A stretch of 64,000 nt of DNA. Origin: Burkholderiales bacterium (lineage in GTDB: Bacteria > Pseudomonadota > Gammaproteobacteria > Burkholderiales > Burkholderiaceae_C). Below are positions 29,690 to 38,966 of this stretch, in pieces; the first letter of the stretch is position 1, and each line of letters starts with the position of its first letter. Under the pieces are notes generated by a model. That model searched no databases and had not been told where the DNA came from. It saw nothing but the letters and a program-made list of their open reading frames with translations. Position numbers and translations under genes: made by a program. The stretch spans positions 1-64,000 of the forward strand of contig CANGHK010000003.1 of NCBI GenBank assembly GCA_947453625.1, in the 5' to 3' direction.

Positions 29690-31444
29690 TCACGTCGGAC
29701 GGCGCCGCGGCTTGCGCTCCGGCGACCCGACCGGCTTGCGGCCGGACTTGGCGCCGGCCGCCGACCCGTCGGTTGCCGACTCGCCAGTGGCCGTGGCAAC
29801 CGCCTGGCTGACAGCCCCCCGAACCACCCCGCCGACGACCTTACCCATGCCACGCATCGCTCCGCCGACCGCCCCGCCGACCGCGTCACCCACCGCCCCG
29901 CCCACCGCGTCACCCATGCTGCTCAAGCCCTCCGCCAGCCGCTTGCGCGCCTGACCCACCACCGTGCGTCCGGTCTGGGCCAGACCGGGCGAGGCCTTGG
30001 CCGCGGCAGGCGCTTCGAGCAGACAAAGATCCTCGAAGGCGATCTGCACCGCGTCGGCCAGCGCCCGCAGGTGCGGCACAGCTTTCGCATCGGCGACCAG
30101 GCCGAAATCCATCTGCCGGTCATAGCTCTCGACCGTGATGTTGAGCGCCACGCCGTGCATCACGATCGAGGTCGGGAAGTTGCACATCATGCGTGCGCCG
30201 GCGAGGTAGAGCGGCACCGTCGGGCCCGGCACGTTGCTGATCGTGACGTTGGCCAGTTGCGGAATGCGCTCGGCCACCCGAGCCCGGCCATAGAGCGCGG
30301 TCAGCGCCTCCAGCAGCCAGGGCACGCCGATCGACGGATAGTCGGTGGGCAGTACGCCCTTGAGGCTGCCCATGGTCTCCTTCATCGCCCGGGTGGCGGC
30401 CTTGACATGGGCCAGCCGCTTGTCGAGGTCGGCGATGTGGGTACCCAGGCTGACCAGGCTCAGCGAGGCCTGGGTGTCCGAGGTGGTGTCGCCCTCGGCG
30501 CGCAGCGACACCGGCACTGCGGCGATCAGCGACTTGCGCGGCAGCGTGGCGTGCCTGGCCAGGTAGCGCCGCAGCGCGGTCGAGCACAGCAGCAGCACGA
30601 TGTCGTTGACCGTGGCGTCATGCGCTCGGGCCAGCGCCTTGAGTTTGTCCAGCGGCAGGCTGACGGCGGCGAAGGCCCGCTGCACCGTGACCGACTGGTT
30701 GAACACGGTGCGCGGCGCCAGGTTCAGGTTGCTCACCGTCGCCGCCTTGCCCCGCAGCAGCGCGGTGTGCGAAAGCACCTGACCCGCGGCGTCGGCCAGC
30801 GCACCCAGCGTGGACGGCAGGTCGCGGATGATGCCGGCCACCTGCATCGCCTCGTTGGCGATCGCGGCGCGCAGCATCTGGCCGACGCCGAAGCGGAAGT
30901 TCTTGCTGCGATTGCCGGCGCGCAGCGTCAGGTCACGGCCCTCGGGCGAAACGTCGAGCAGCGCCTGCGCCACCGCCACCGCCGCCCGCCCGTCGACCGC
31001 CGCATGGTGGAACTGCGCGTACAGACCCACCCGCTTGCGGCCCTCGGCGCCGGGCGCCAGTCCTTGGAGCACATGGAAACGCCACAGCGGCCTGCTGCGG
31101 TCCAGGCACTGGGCATGCAGCGTGCCTACTGTGGCCTCGAGTTCAGCCATGCCATCGCCCTGGCGGGCCGACTTGGGCAGTTTGACCGCGACGACATGGT
31201 ATTTCAGGTCCGGCGCGGCATCGACCCAGGCCGGGTTGGCCAGGTTCAGCGGCATCCACCACAAGCGCCGGCGCAGCACCGGTATCAACGGCAGGCGCTC
31301 GGCCATGTGGCGCCGCAACTGGGCCACGAAACTGCCCTGGTGCCCAGGCGGCAATTCGTAGATGTTGAGCGCGCCCACATGCATCGGCATCTGGGGGGTC
31401 TCGAGGTGGAGAAAAGTGGCATCCAGGCCGGAGAGCTGCTTCAT
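29690..31444 (-). CDS. Wax ester synthase/diacylglycerol acyltransferase with glycine-zipper tail
   Basis: This 584-aa bifunctional WS/DGAT family enzyme esterifies acyl-CoA to a fatty alcohol or diacylglycerol, making storage lipid at the inner membrane. It starts MKQLSGLDATFLHLETPQMPMHVGAL, and the catalytic HHxxxDG motif is HHAAVDG at residues 146-152. Other family blocks are VNDIVLLLCSTALRRYL and the ISNVPGP motif. An in-frame ATG at 31453 is a possible earlier start. The C-terminus is unusual. Residues about 510-545 hold five GxxxG-spaced glycines (DAVGGAVG repeats), a glycine-zipper pattern, followed by a basic Arg/Lys/Pro-rich end. Most family members stop near residue 460-500. An FNR-type site lies 67 bases upstream. 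Confidence 0.88.
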   Translation of the reverse strand: MKQLSGLDATFLHLETPQMPMHVGALNIYELPPGHQGSFVAQLRRHMAERLPLIPVLRRRLWWMPLNLANPAWVDAAPDLKYHVVAVKLPKSARQGDGMAELEATVGTLHAQCLDRSRPLWRFHVLQGLAPGAEGRKRVGLYAQFHHAAVDGRAAVAVAQALLDVSPEGRDLTLRAGNRSKNFRFGVGQMLRAAIANEAMQVAGIIRDLPSTLGALADAAGQVLSHTALLRGKAATVSNLNLAPRTVFNQSVTVQRAFAAVSLPLDKLKALARAHDATVNDIVLLLCSTALRRYLARHATLPRKSLIAAVPVSLRAEGDTTSDTQASLSLVSLGTHIADLDKRLAHVKAATRAMKETMGSLKGVLPTDYPSIGVPWLLEALTALYGRARVAERIPQLANVTISNVPGPTVPLYLAGARMMCNFPTSIVMHGVALNITVESYDRQMDFGLVADAKAVPHLRALADAVQIAFEDLCLLEAPAAAKASPGLAQTGRTVVGQARKRLAEGLSSMGDAVGGAVGDAVGGAVGGAMRGMGKVVGGVVRGAVSQAVATATGESATDGSAAGAKSGRKPVGSPERKPRRRPT

Positions 31445-31510
31445 GCCGGGCATGCTAGGCCGGCCGGCGCGCGCGGGGCCCGGTTCTTTCCCCACTAGAC
31501 CGGGGCCCGC

Positions 31511-31524
31511 TTGAGTTCGATCAA
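31511..31524 (-). promoter_or_regulatory. FNR/ANR-type site upstream of WS/DGAT
   Basis: On the minus strand TTGATCGAACTCAA matches TTGAT-N4-ATCAA with one mismatch. It sits in the short gap between the transporter gene (ends 31526) and the acyltransferase start (31444), 67 bases upstream of the latter. A TCTAGT hexamer (31494-31499) could be a -10 element, though it is closer to the site than in classical class II FNR promoters. Confidence 0.55.
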
Positions 31525-31525
31525 G

Positions 31526-32449
31526 TCAGGTCGATCGCATCGCGACGCGGGCCGCGGTTCGCTCGCGCAAGGCCAGCCACTCGTTGAACAGCAGCGCGCC
31601 CAGCACAAGCGCCCCGCCAGCCAACGCCGTCGGGCCAGGCGCCTCGCCGGCGCCGACCCAGGTCAGCAGCACGCCGAAGATCACTTCCAGCAGGCCGATC
31701 AGCGAGATCTCGGGCGCCGGCAGCACCCGCGTCAAGCCCACCACCAGCAGGCAGGGGATAGCCAGTTGCACGACCCCCAGCAGGCCCAGCAGGGACAGGT
31801 CGTGTGCGGTGGCCGAGAACGGCAGCGACAGCGGCAGCGCGACCAGCGTCGACATCAACGCCCCCAGCAGCACCGCCGGCAGCATGTCCGGCGCGGCCAC
31901 CGCGGCATCGCGGGCACGGCGCTGGTGCAAGTGCTGCAGCAAGGTCCAGTTGGTCGCGCCGGCGAAAGGCACGACCAGCGCCACCAGCGCGCCGGTCATC
32001 GACGCGCCCGGTGCGAAGGCCTGGCGGCCGAACATCCAGGCGATGCCCACGCCGGCCACCGCGATCGCGACCCAGGTGCGGCGCGGCAGCGCATGGCCCA
32101 GGAAGAAGCGCGCGAACAGCGCGGTGAGCAGCGGCGCGATCGACATCGTGATCAGCACCGTGGCCACGGTGGTCAGCGTGATAGCGACCATGAAGTTGGT
32201 GTACATCAAGGCCCAGCACAGGCCTGACACCCACTGCGCCCAGCCACCGCTGCGGATGTCGGCCCACAAGCGCGGGCCGCGCATCGCCAGCAGCGCGACC
32301 GTCAGCGCCAGCGCGTTGAAGCCGCTGCGCCAGAAAGTCACCTCGAAGCTGCGCGCCGCCTCCAGGTGGCGCGTGACCACCCCGGCGATGCTCCACATCA
32401 TCGTGACCAGCACCATCAGCAGCACGGCGCGGCTATGAGAAATGCGCAT
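31526..32449 (-). CDS. EamA/DMT-family transporter
   Basis: This 307-aa inner-membrane protein has about ten hydrophobic helices in two EamA repeats (from residues about 5-140 and 155-295), the drug/metabolite transporter layout. The N-terminal block SRAVLLMVLVTMMWSIAGVVTRHLEA and the second-repeat block PAPEISLIGLLEVIFGVLLTWV are typical. Substrate is not predictable; members export amino acids, metabolites or drugs. It starts at 32449 downstream of typA, separated by 210 bases containing three hairpins. Confidence 0.88.
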   Translation of the reverse strand: MRISHSRAVLLMVLVTMMWSIAGVVTRHLEAARSFEVTFWRSGFNALALTVALLAMRGPRLWADIRSGGWAQWVSGLCWALMYTNFMVAITLTTVATVLITMSIAPLLTALFARFFLGHALPRRTWVAIAVAGVGIAWMFGRQAFAPGASMTGALVALVVPFAGATNWTLLQHLHQRRARDAAVAAPDMLPAVLLGALMSTLVALPLSLPFSATAHDLSLLGLLGVVQLAIPCLLVVGLTRVLPAPEISLIGLLEVIFGVLLTWVGAGEAPGPTALAGGALVLGALLFNEWLALRERTAARVAMRST

Positions 32450-32468
32450 CGGGGCTTGGGATTGAAGA

Positions 32469-32560
32469 GGGCCGCAAAGCGGCCCGGGCCATCATCTGGC
32501 TGGAGCCCCCGATGGCGGGGGCTGAGCCCCGCAGCGCCAAGCCGACCTGCGTCGGCTTGG
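32469..32560. repeat. Three tandem perfect hairpins between typA and EamA gene
   Basis: Three perfect stem-loops lie within 92 bases. GGGCCGC-AAA-GCGGCCC spans 32469-32485. An 8-bp stem beginning AGCCCCCG with loop ATGG spans 32504-32523. A 10-bp stem beginning CCAAGCCGAC with loop CTGC spans 32537-32560. They follow typA (ends 32660, minus strand) and precede the EamA start (32449). None has a strong T-tract. They could be terminators, mRNA stabilisers or copies of a dispersed intergenic repeat. Confidence 0.6.
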
Positions 32561-32659
32561 ACGGGGCGAAGGAGCCGAACTCTGCGAGGCTGCGGCCTGC
32601 AAGGCAGGGGTGCGACAAAGTACCGGTCGAAGATCGGAAGCGTGCGGGGTGCAACTCGT

Positions 32660-34486
32660 TTACGAGTCGCGCCCAGCGCGCTTACGATCATGTTCCTTCA
32701 GGTAGCGCTTGCGCAGCCGCACCGACTTGGGAGTGATCTCGACCAGTTCGTCGTCCTCGATGAACTCGACCCCGTACTCCAGCGTCAGGTCGATGGGCGG
32801 CGTGATCTTGATCGCGTCTTCCTTGCCGCTGACGCGGAAGTTGGTCAACTGCTTGGTGCGGGTGGCGTTGACGACCAGGTCGTTTTCGCGGTTGTGGATG
32901 CCCACTATCATGCCCTCGTAGACCGGATCGTTGGGCTTGACGAACATGCGGCCACGGTCGTCGAGCTTGCCCAGCGCGTAGGTGAAGATCTCACCGGCGT
33001 CCATAGAGATCAGCACGCCGTTCTTGCGGCTGGCGATCGCACCCTTGTGCGGCTCGTAGCCTTCGAAGATGTTGGCGATCAGGCCCGAGCCGCGGGTCAG
33101 GTTCATGAACTCGTTCGAGAAGCCGATCAGGCCACGCGCCGGAATGCGGTACTCCAGGCGCACGCGGCCTCGGCCGTCCGGCTCCATGTTGACGAGCTCG
33201 CCCTTGCGCTCACCCAGCGCCTGCATCACGCCACCCTGGTGCTGCTCCTCGACGTCGGCGGTGACCAGTTCGATGGGTTCGTGCTTCTCGCCATTGACCT
33301 CGTGGAAGACCACGCGCGGCTTCGACACCGCCAGCTCATAGCCCTCGCGGCGCATGTTCTCGACCAGGATGGTCAAGTGCAGTTCGCCTCGGCCCATCAC
33401 CTCGAAGATGCCTTCCTCGTCGGTTTCCGACACGCGCAGCGCAACGTTCGACTGCAACTCCTTCTGCAGCCGGTCCCAGAGCTGGCGGCTGGTGACGTAC
33501 TTGCCTTCGCGCCCGGCCAGCGGGCTCGTGTTGACGCAGAAGTTCATCGTCAGTGTCGGCTCGTCGACCTTGAGCATGGGCAGCGGCTGCGGGTCGAGCG
33601 GGTCGGTCACGGTCACGCCTATGCCCAGCGCGTCTATGCCGTTGATCAGCACGATCTCGCCCGGACCGGCTTCGGTGACCTGGACGCGGTCCAGGCCCTG
33701 GAAGGTCAGCACCTGGTTGACGCGACCCTTGACCGACTTGCCGTCCGGGCCTTCCATCACCATCACTTCCATGCCCGGCTTGACGGTGCCGGCGTTGATG
33801 CGCCCGACGCCGATGCGGCCGACGAAGGTGGAATAGTCCAGCGAGGAGATCTGCAGTTGCAGCGGCGCGTCAGGCTCGCCGGCATGCGGCTCGACATGCT
33901 TGAGCACGGTGTTGAACAGCGCCGACATATCGGTGCCCCACTTCTCGCCGTGGGCGCCTTCTTCCAACGACGACCAGCCGTTGATGCCCGAGGCGTAGAC
34001 GACCGGGAAATCCAGTTGTTCGTCGGTGGCGCCGAGTTTGTCAAACAGGTCGAAGGTGGCGTTGACCACGGCCTGCGGCTTGGCGCCCGGCTTGTCGACC
34101 TTGTTGACGACGACGATCGGCTTCAAGCCCAGCGCCAGCGCCTTCTTGGTGACGAAACGGGTCTGCGGCATCGGGCCTTCCTGGGCGTCGATCAGCAGCA
34201 CCACGCCGTCGACCATCGACAGCGCGCGCTCCACCTCGCCACCGAAGTCCGCGTGGCCCGGGGTGTCGACGATGTTGATGTGCGTGCCTTCCCAGCTCAC
34301 CGCGCAGTTCTTGGCCAGGATGGTGATGCCGCGCTCTTTTTCGATCGCGTTGCTGTCCATTACGCAGTCGACGACTTTCTCGTGGTTGGCGAAGGTGCCG
34401 CTCTGGCGCAGCAGCTGGTCGACCAGCGTGGTCTTGCCATGGTCGACGTGCGCGATGATGGCGATGTTGCGGATCTGTGGGGTCAT
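32660..34486 (-). CDS. typA: Ribosome-associated GTPase TypA/BipA
   Basis: This 608-aa translational GTPase binds the ribosome and assists assembly and stress adaptation. The P-loop [15 protein letters not shown] is near residue 12. [10 protein letters not shown] (switch I) and [16 protein letters not shown] (switch II) follow, then NKVDKPGA as the guanine-specificity motif. EF-G-like domains III and V and the TypA-specific C-terminal domain are present, and the length is that of the family (about 605 aa). It lies downstream of truB on the same strand, ending the rimP-nusA-infB-rbfA-truB series. Confidence 0.97.
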   Translation of the reverse strand: MTPQIRNIAIIAHVDHGKTTLVDQLLRQSGTFANHEKVVDCVMDSNAIEKERGITILAKNCAVSWEGTHINIVDTPGHADFGGEVERALSMVDGVVLLIDAQEGPMPQTRFVTKKALALGLKPIVVVNKVDKPGAKPQAVVNATFDLFDKLGATDEQLDFPVVYASGINGWSSLEEGAHGEKWGTDMSALFNTVLKHVEPHAGEPDAPLQLQISSLDYSTFVGRIGVGRINAGTVKPGMEVMVMEGPDGKSVKGRVNQVLTFQGLDRVQVTEAGPGEIVLINGIDALGIGVTVTDPLDPQPLPMLKVDEPTLTMNFCVNTSPLAGREGKYVTSRQLWDRLQKELQSNVALRVSETDEEGIFEVMGRGELHLTILVENMRREGYELAVSKPRVVFHEVNGEKHEPIELVTADVEEQHQGGVMQALGERKGELVNMEPDGRGRVRLEYRIPARGLIGFSNEFMNLTRGSGLIANIFEGYEPHKGAIASRKNGVLISMDAGEIFTYALGKLDDRGRMFVKPNDPVYEGMIVGIHNRENDLVVNATRTKQLTNFRVSGKEDAIKITPPIDLTLEYGVEFIEDDELVEITPKSVRLRKRYLKEHDRKRAGRDS

Positions 34487-34522
34487 GGTGGGTCTTTGAA
34501 GAAAATCGGGTCGGGCAAGATT

Positions 34523-35503
34523 TCAGGCGGCTGCAACCAGCGCTTGAGGGGTGGTTGCGGCCGAGGCCACGGGGATCAAGGCCTGCACTTCGAGCGGGCT
34601 GAGCAGGCGGTCGGGAATCAGTTCACCGGCGGTGATGTGGGCGCTGCCGAGAAAGGCGCCGGGCTCGGGCCCATAGACTTTCATGGCTGGCGCATCGGCA
34701 TGGACCACCCGGCGGCGCAAGCCGGTCAGGAAGCGGCCTGCCTCCGCCTTGTCGAGCGCCAGGCCGGGCCAGTCAGCCAGCAGGGTGTCGGCGGGCAGCA
34801 GGCGGGACTGGCGCGCGGGCTCGTCCAGCGCCTCGAGCTCGGCCAGCGTGATCGCACCCGCCAGGGTAAGCGGTCCGCTGCCGGTGCGGCGCAGACCGGT
34901 GAGATGGGCGCCACAGCCCAGCGCCTCGCCGATATCCTCGGCCAGGGTGCGGATATAGGTTCCCTTGCTGCACGACACGTCGATCACCAGGGAGGCATCC
35001 TGCCAGTCGATGATGTCGATCGCGTGAATCGTCACCCGACGCGGCGCGCGTTCGACTTCCAGGCCGGCACGGGCGTACTCGTAGAGCGCACGGCCGTCCT
35101 TCTTCAGCGCCGAGTGCATCGGCGGCACCTGGGCGATCGCCCCGATGAGGCGGGCGATGACCGCCTCGATCATCACCCGGTCTACTGCCACCGGCCGCTC
35201 CTGCACCACCTCGCCCTCCAGGTCGCCGGTGCTGGTGCGCTTGCCCAGCGCCAGCGTCGCCCGGTAGGCCTTGTCGGCGTCCAGGCTGATCTGGCTGAAC
35301 TTGGTTGCCGCGCCGAAGCACAGCGGCAGCAGGCCGGTGGCCAGCGGGTCGAGCGTGCCCGTGTGGCCGGCCTTCTCGGCCCGCAGCAGCCATTTTGCTT
35401 TCTGCAAGGCGTCGTTGCTCGTCCAGCCCAGGGGCTTGTCGAGCAGCAGCACGCCGTGCAGGGCACGTCGCACTTGGCGAGGAGGTCGGATAGCGCGGTT
35501 CAT
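34523..35503 (-). CDS. truB: tRNA pseudouridine-55 synthase
   Basis: This 326-aa enzyme makes pseudouridine 55 in the T-loop of tRNAs. The catalytic Asp52 lies in HTGTLDPLATGLLPL. The N-terminus HGVLLLDKPLGWTSNDALQK, the motif VPPMHSALKKDGRALYEYAR and the SCSKGTYIRTLAEDIGEALG segment are all canonical. A C-terminal extension forms the usual PUA-like part. It begins six bases before the rbfA stop boundary, consistent with co-transcription. Confidence 0.97.
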   Translation of the reverse strand: MNRAIRPPRQVRRALHGVLLLDKPLGWTSNDALQKAKWLLRAEKAGHTGTLDPLATGLLPLCFGAATKFSQISLDADKAYRATLALGKRTSTGDLEGEVVQERPVAVDRVMIEAVIARLIGAIAQVPPMHSALKKDGRALYEYARAGLEVERAPRRVTIHAIDIIDWQDASLVIDVSCSKGTYIRTLAEDIGEALGCGAHLTGLRRTGSGPLTLAGAITLAELEALDEPARQSRLLPADTLLADWPGLALDKAEAGRFLTGLRRRVVHADAPAMKVYGPEPGAFLGSAHITAGELIPDRLLSPLEVQALIPVASAATTPQALVAAA

Positions 35504-35509
35504 GGCTCT

Positions 35510-35884
35510 TCAGGGCTCGCCGTCTTCCTTGGCGCGCGTTGAGTTGGCGGTGCGGATCAGCGCCGACAGCTCGGCGGCATGTTCGGTGGTGCGGTCGAAC
35601 TGGAAATGCAGCGTCGGCACGGTGTGGATCTGCAAGCGCTTGAACAGACCATTGCGCAGGAATCCAGCGGCCTCGTTCAGACCGGCGGCGCATTCGGCCG
35701 TGTCACCGACCAGCACCGAAAAATAGACTTTGGCGTGGGCGTAGTCGGGCGTGACCTGCACGCTGTTGACCGTGACCATGCCGATGCGGGGGTCTTTCAG
35801 ATCGCGTATCAATTCGCCCAGATCGCGCTGGATCTGGTCCGCAACGCGGACGCCGCGGTGGGGTATGGCTCGCTTGTGGCGCAT
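35510..35884 (-). CDS. rbfA: Ribosome-binding factor A
   Basis: This 124-aa KH-fold factor matures the 16S rRNA 5' end in the 30S subunit. Typical blocks are [44 protein letters not shown] and the C-terminal [19 protein letters not shown]. The ATG at 35884 ([11 protein letters not shown]) gives the family length; the longer in-frame extension would read through the hairpin between infB and rbfA and is rejected. It is followed six bases later by truB. Confidence 0.95.
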   Translation of the reverse strand: MRHKRAIPHRGVRVADQIQRDLGELIRDLKDPRIGMVTVNSVQVTPDYAHAKVYFSVLVGDTAECAAGLNEAAGFLRNGLFKRLQIHTVPTLHFQFDRTTEHAAELSALIRTANSTRAKEDGEP

Positions 35885-35910
35885 GGTGTTCTCTGGGTGG
35901 GCCGCACAAG

Positions 35911-35948
35911 TGCAAACCCCGCCAACTTTGAAGAAGGCGGGGTTTGCA
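35911..35948. repeat. 13-bp perfect inverted repeat between infB and rbfA
   Basis: TGCAAACCCCGCC (35911-35923) is exactly complementary to GGCGGGGTTTGCA (35936-35948), with a 12-base loop. It fills most of the 82-base gap between the infB stop (35967) and the rbfA start (35884). There is no T-tract on the transcribed strand, so it more likely marks an mRNA processing or stability point, or partial termination within the operon. Confidence 0.75.
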
Positions 35949-35966
35949 GGTGAGGGCAAATCCGCC

Positions 35967-38891
35967 TTACAGCGTTCGGGCGACTTCCTTGACCTCGAAG
36001 AACTCCAGCTGATCGCCCTCGGCGATGTCGTTGTAGTTCTTCAGCTTGATGCCGCACTCGAAGCCCTCGACCACTTCGCGCACATCGTCCTTCATGCGCT
36101 TGAGCGAATCGAGCTCGCCGGTGTAGATCACCACGTTCTGGCGCAACAGGCGGAACTTGGCGTTGCGGCGCACCACACCAGCGGTGACCATGCAACCGGC
36201 CACCGTGCCGATCTTGCTGGCCACGAACACGGTGCGGATCTCGGCCGCGCCGATGACCTCTTCACGCTGCTCGGGCGCCAGCATGCCGGTCATCGCCGCC
36301 TTCACCTCGTCGACGGCGTCGTAGATGATGTTGTAGTAGCGGATGTCGACGCCGTTGCCTTCGGCCAGTTTGCGCGCGCCCGAATCGGCCCGCACGTTGA
36401 AGCCGATGATGACCGCCTTGGAAGCGATCGCCAGGTTGACATCGCTCTCGCTGATGCCGCCCACCGCACCGTGCACGATCTGCACCTTGACTTCCGGCGT
36501 GCTGAGCTTGACCAGCGACTGGGCCAGCGCTTCCTGCGAGCCCTGCACGTCGGCCTTGACGATGAGCGCCAAGGTCTGTGCCTGGCCTTCGCCGATCGTG
36601 TCGAAGATGTTGTCGAGCTTGGCTGCCTGGCGCCGATTGAGCGTGACCTCGCGGTACTTGCCCTGACGGAAGGTGGCGATCTCACGCGCCCGACGTTCGT
36701 CGGACAGCACCATGAACTCGTCGCCGGCCTGCGGCACTTCGGTCAGACCCTGGATCTCGACCGGAATCGACGGACCCGCTTCCTGGATCGCCTTGCCGTC
36801 TTCGTCCGTCATCGCGCGCACCCGGCCGAAGCTCGAACCCGCCAACACGACGTCGCCGCGCTTGAGCGTGCCGCTCTGCACCAGCACCGTGGCCACCGGG
36901 CCACGGCCCTTGTCCAGGCGGGCTTCGATCACCAGGCCCTTGGCCAGCGAAGTGGTCGAGGCCTTCAGTTCCAGCACCTCGGCCTGCAGCAGCACCTGCT
37001 CGAGCAGGGCGTCTATGCCCTCGCCGGTCCTGGCCGACACCGGGACGAACGGCACATCGCCACCGAAGTCTTCCGGCACCACCGATTCGGCCACCAGTTC
37101 GCCCTTCAGGCGCTCCAGGTTGGCACCCGGCTTGTCGATCTTGTTCATCGCCACGACCAAGGGCACATTGGCCGCCTTGGCATGGGCGATGGCTTCCTTG
37201 GTCTGCGGCATCACGCCGTCGTCGGCCGCCACCACCAGGATAACCAGGTCGGTGGCGGTGGCGCCGCGGGCGCGCATCGCGGTAAACGCCGCGTGGCCCG
37301 GGGTGTCGAGGAAGGTGATCATGCCGCGCGGCGTCTCGACGTGGTAAGCGCCGATATGCTGCGTGATGCCGCCGGCCTCGCCCGCTGCAACACGGGTGCG
37401 GCGGATGTAGTCCAGCAGCGAGGTCTTGCCGTGATCGACGTGGCCCATGATGGTGACCACCGGCGCACGAGGCAGTTGCTCGCCTTCGGCGGCGACATGC
37501 TCTTCCTCAAGGAAGGCGTCCGGGTCGTCGAGCTTGGCCGCGAAGGCCTTGTGGCCCATCTCCTCGACCAGGATCATCGCCGTCTCTTGGTCGAGCTGCT
37601 GGTTGATCGTGACCATCTGGCCCAGCTTCATCAGCTGCTTGATCACCTCGGCAGCCTTGACCGACATCTTGTGCGCCAGGTCGGCCACACTGATGGTCTC
37701 GGGCACGTGCACTTCCTGGATCACCAACTCGGTGGGGGCCTGGAAGTTGCTCTGGCCACCGCTGTCGCGCTCGCCACGGCGGCCGCCGCGCGGAGCGCGC
37801 CAACCAGGACGGTTAGCACCAGGGCCGTCGGTGCGGCCTTTGCCGGCCAACGCACGCTTCTTGGCGGCGTCATCGGCCCAGCTCGACGAGAGCTTCTCGC
37901 TCTTGACGGATTTCTTGTCGCCCGGCTTGGCAGCGGTTGTGGCCGCCGTGGCGCCCGGCGCACCCGGCACCGGCTTGGGCTTGTGGATCGTGCCCAGGAT
38001 GGCTTCCTTGCCCACGACCGGCTTGGCCGGCTCCTCGGGCTTCTTGGCCATCATCACCTTCTTGGGCGCGTTCATCATCGCCCGGATCGCGGCCGCTTCG
38101 TCCTCGGCCGCCTTGCGGCGCTTGGCCACTGCCGCCAGGGCCAGCTTCTCGGCAGCCTCGGCGTCACCCGCCTTGACGATGCGGATACCCGGCTTCGCCA
38201 CCTCAGGCGCCGGGGCGGCGGCGGCCGGCGCAACTGCCACCAGCGGTGCAGCAGGCGCCACTGGTGCAGCGGCCTTGGCAGGCGGACGTTGCGCCGGTGC
38301 TGCCGCCTTCACGATGGCTGCCGCGGCTTCGGCCTTGGCCCGCGACTCGGCCGCTTGGCGGGCAGCGGTCGCTTCGGCAGCGGCCTTGGCCTCGGCGGCG
38401 GCCCTGGCGGCGGCCTCGACCGCTTCGCGCTCGGCACGCTCACGCTCGGCACGCAGGCGCGCCTGCTCGGCCAGCTCTTCTTCCTGGCGCCGCAACTGCT
38501 CTGCCTGGGCGATGGCCTCTTCCTCGCGACGCTGCAATTCAGCCTCTTCGGCCACGCCAGCGTTGACTTCCTCGACACCGGTCGTCACGTCGTCACGCTT
38601 GACGAAGGTCCGCGTCTTCTTGGTCTGCACCTGGATCGTGCGGGCCTTGCCAGAGGCATCGGCCTGCTTGATCTCGCTCGTGCTCTTGCGTGTCAGCGTG
38701 ATCTTCTTGCGATCGGCGCTGCCGGTGCCATGCGCGTTGCGCAGGTAATTCAGCAGGCGTTCCTTGTCAGAATCGGTCAGCGCGTCGTCGGGTGACTGCT
38801 TGGCGACACCGGCAGACTGCAGCTGCTCGAGCAGCGTCCCGGCAGGACGGTTGAGCTCGGCTGCGAACTGGGCGACGGTCGTCACGGCCAT
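35967..38891 (-). CDS. infB: Translation initiation factor IF-2
   Basis: This 974-aa GTPase brings initiator tRNA to the 30S subunit. The N-terminus [24 protein letters not shown] is the IF2N module. A long Ala/Glu/Lys-rich charged linker follows (about residues 100-330). The GTPase core contains [32 protein letters not shown] and MNKIDKPGA, and domains II-IV complete the C-terminal half ending [14 protein letters not shown]. Length is normal for betaproteobacteria. An AAGGA ribosome site lies eight bases before the ATG at 38891. Confidence 0.97.
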   Translation of the reverse strand: MAVTTVAQFAAELNRPAGTLLEQLQSAGVAKQSPDDALTDSDKERLLNYLRNAHGTGSADRKKITLTRKSTSEIKQADASGKARTIQVQTKKTRTFVKRDDVTTGVEEVNAGVAEEAELQRREEEAIAQAEQLRRQEEELAEQARLRAERERAEREAVEAAARAAAEAKAAAEATAARQAAESRAKAEAAAAIVKAAAPAQRPPAKAAAPVAPAAPLVAVAPAAAAPAPEVAKPGIRIVKAGDAEAAEKLALAAVAKRRKAAEDEAAAIRAMMNAPKKVMMAKKPEEPAKPVVGKEAILGTIHKPKPVPGAPGATAATTAAKPGDKKSVKSEKLSSSWADDAAKKRALAGKGRTDGPGANRPGWRAPRGGRRGERDSGGQSNFQAPTELVIQEVHVPETISVADLAHKMSVKAAEVIKQLMKLGQMVTINQQLDQETAMILVEEMGHKAFAAKLDDPDAFLEEEHVAAEGEQLPRAPVVTIMGHVDHGKTSLLDYIRRTRVAAGEAGGITQHIGAYHVETPRGMITFLDTPGHAAFTAMRARGATATDLVILVVAADDGVMPQTKEAIAHAKAANVPLVVAMNKIDKPGANLERLKGELVAESVVPEDFGGDVPFVPVSARTGEGIDALLEQVLLQAEVLELKASTTSLAKGLVIEARLDKGRGPVATVLVQSGTLKRGDVVLAGSSFGRVRAMTDEDGKAIQEAGPSIPVEIQGLTEVPQAGDEFMVLSDERRAREIATFRQGKYREVTLNRRQAAKLDNIFDTIGEGQAQTLALIVKADVQGSQEALAQSLVKLSTPEVKVQIVHGAVGGISESDVNLAIASKAVIIGFNVRADSGARKLAEGNGVDIRYYNIIYDAVDEVKAAMTGMLAPEQREEVIGAAEIRTVFVASKIGTVAGCMVTAGVVRRNAKFRLLRQNVVIYTGELDSLKRMKDDVREVVEGFECGIKLKNYNDIAEGDQLEFFEVKEVARTL

Positions 38892-38966
38892 GGGTGGATT
38901 TCCTTGCGAAACTTCAATGCGGTGAGGTGGGGGGCGTGGTGTTGCAGCGGAATCGCGAAACCGCGA

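Noticed and set aside
32366-35542. Very long open frame (over 1000 codons) on the plus strand opposite typA, truB and rbfA
   Set aside because: It is an antisense shadow of three clearly recognisable genes in GC-rich DNA; its translation is His/Gln/Arg/Asp-rich with no family sequence.
35751-38795. Over 1000-codon plus-strand open frame opposite infB
   Set aside because: It mirrors the infB codons, and the composition (His, Leu, Gly, Arg) is that of an antisense reading. InfB itself is unmistakable.
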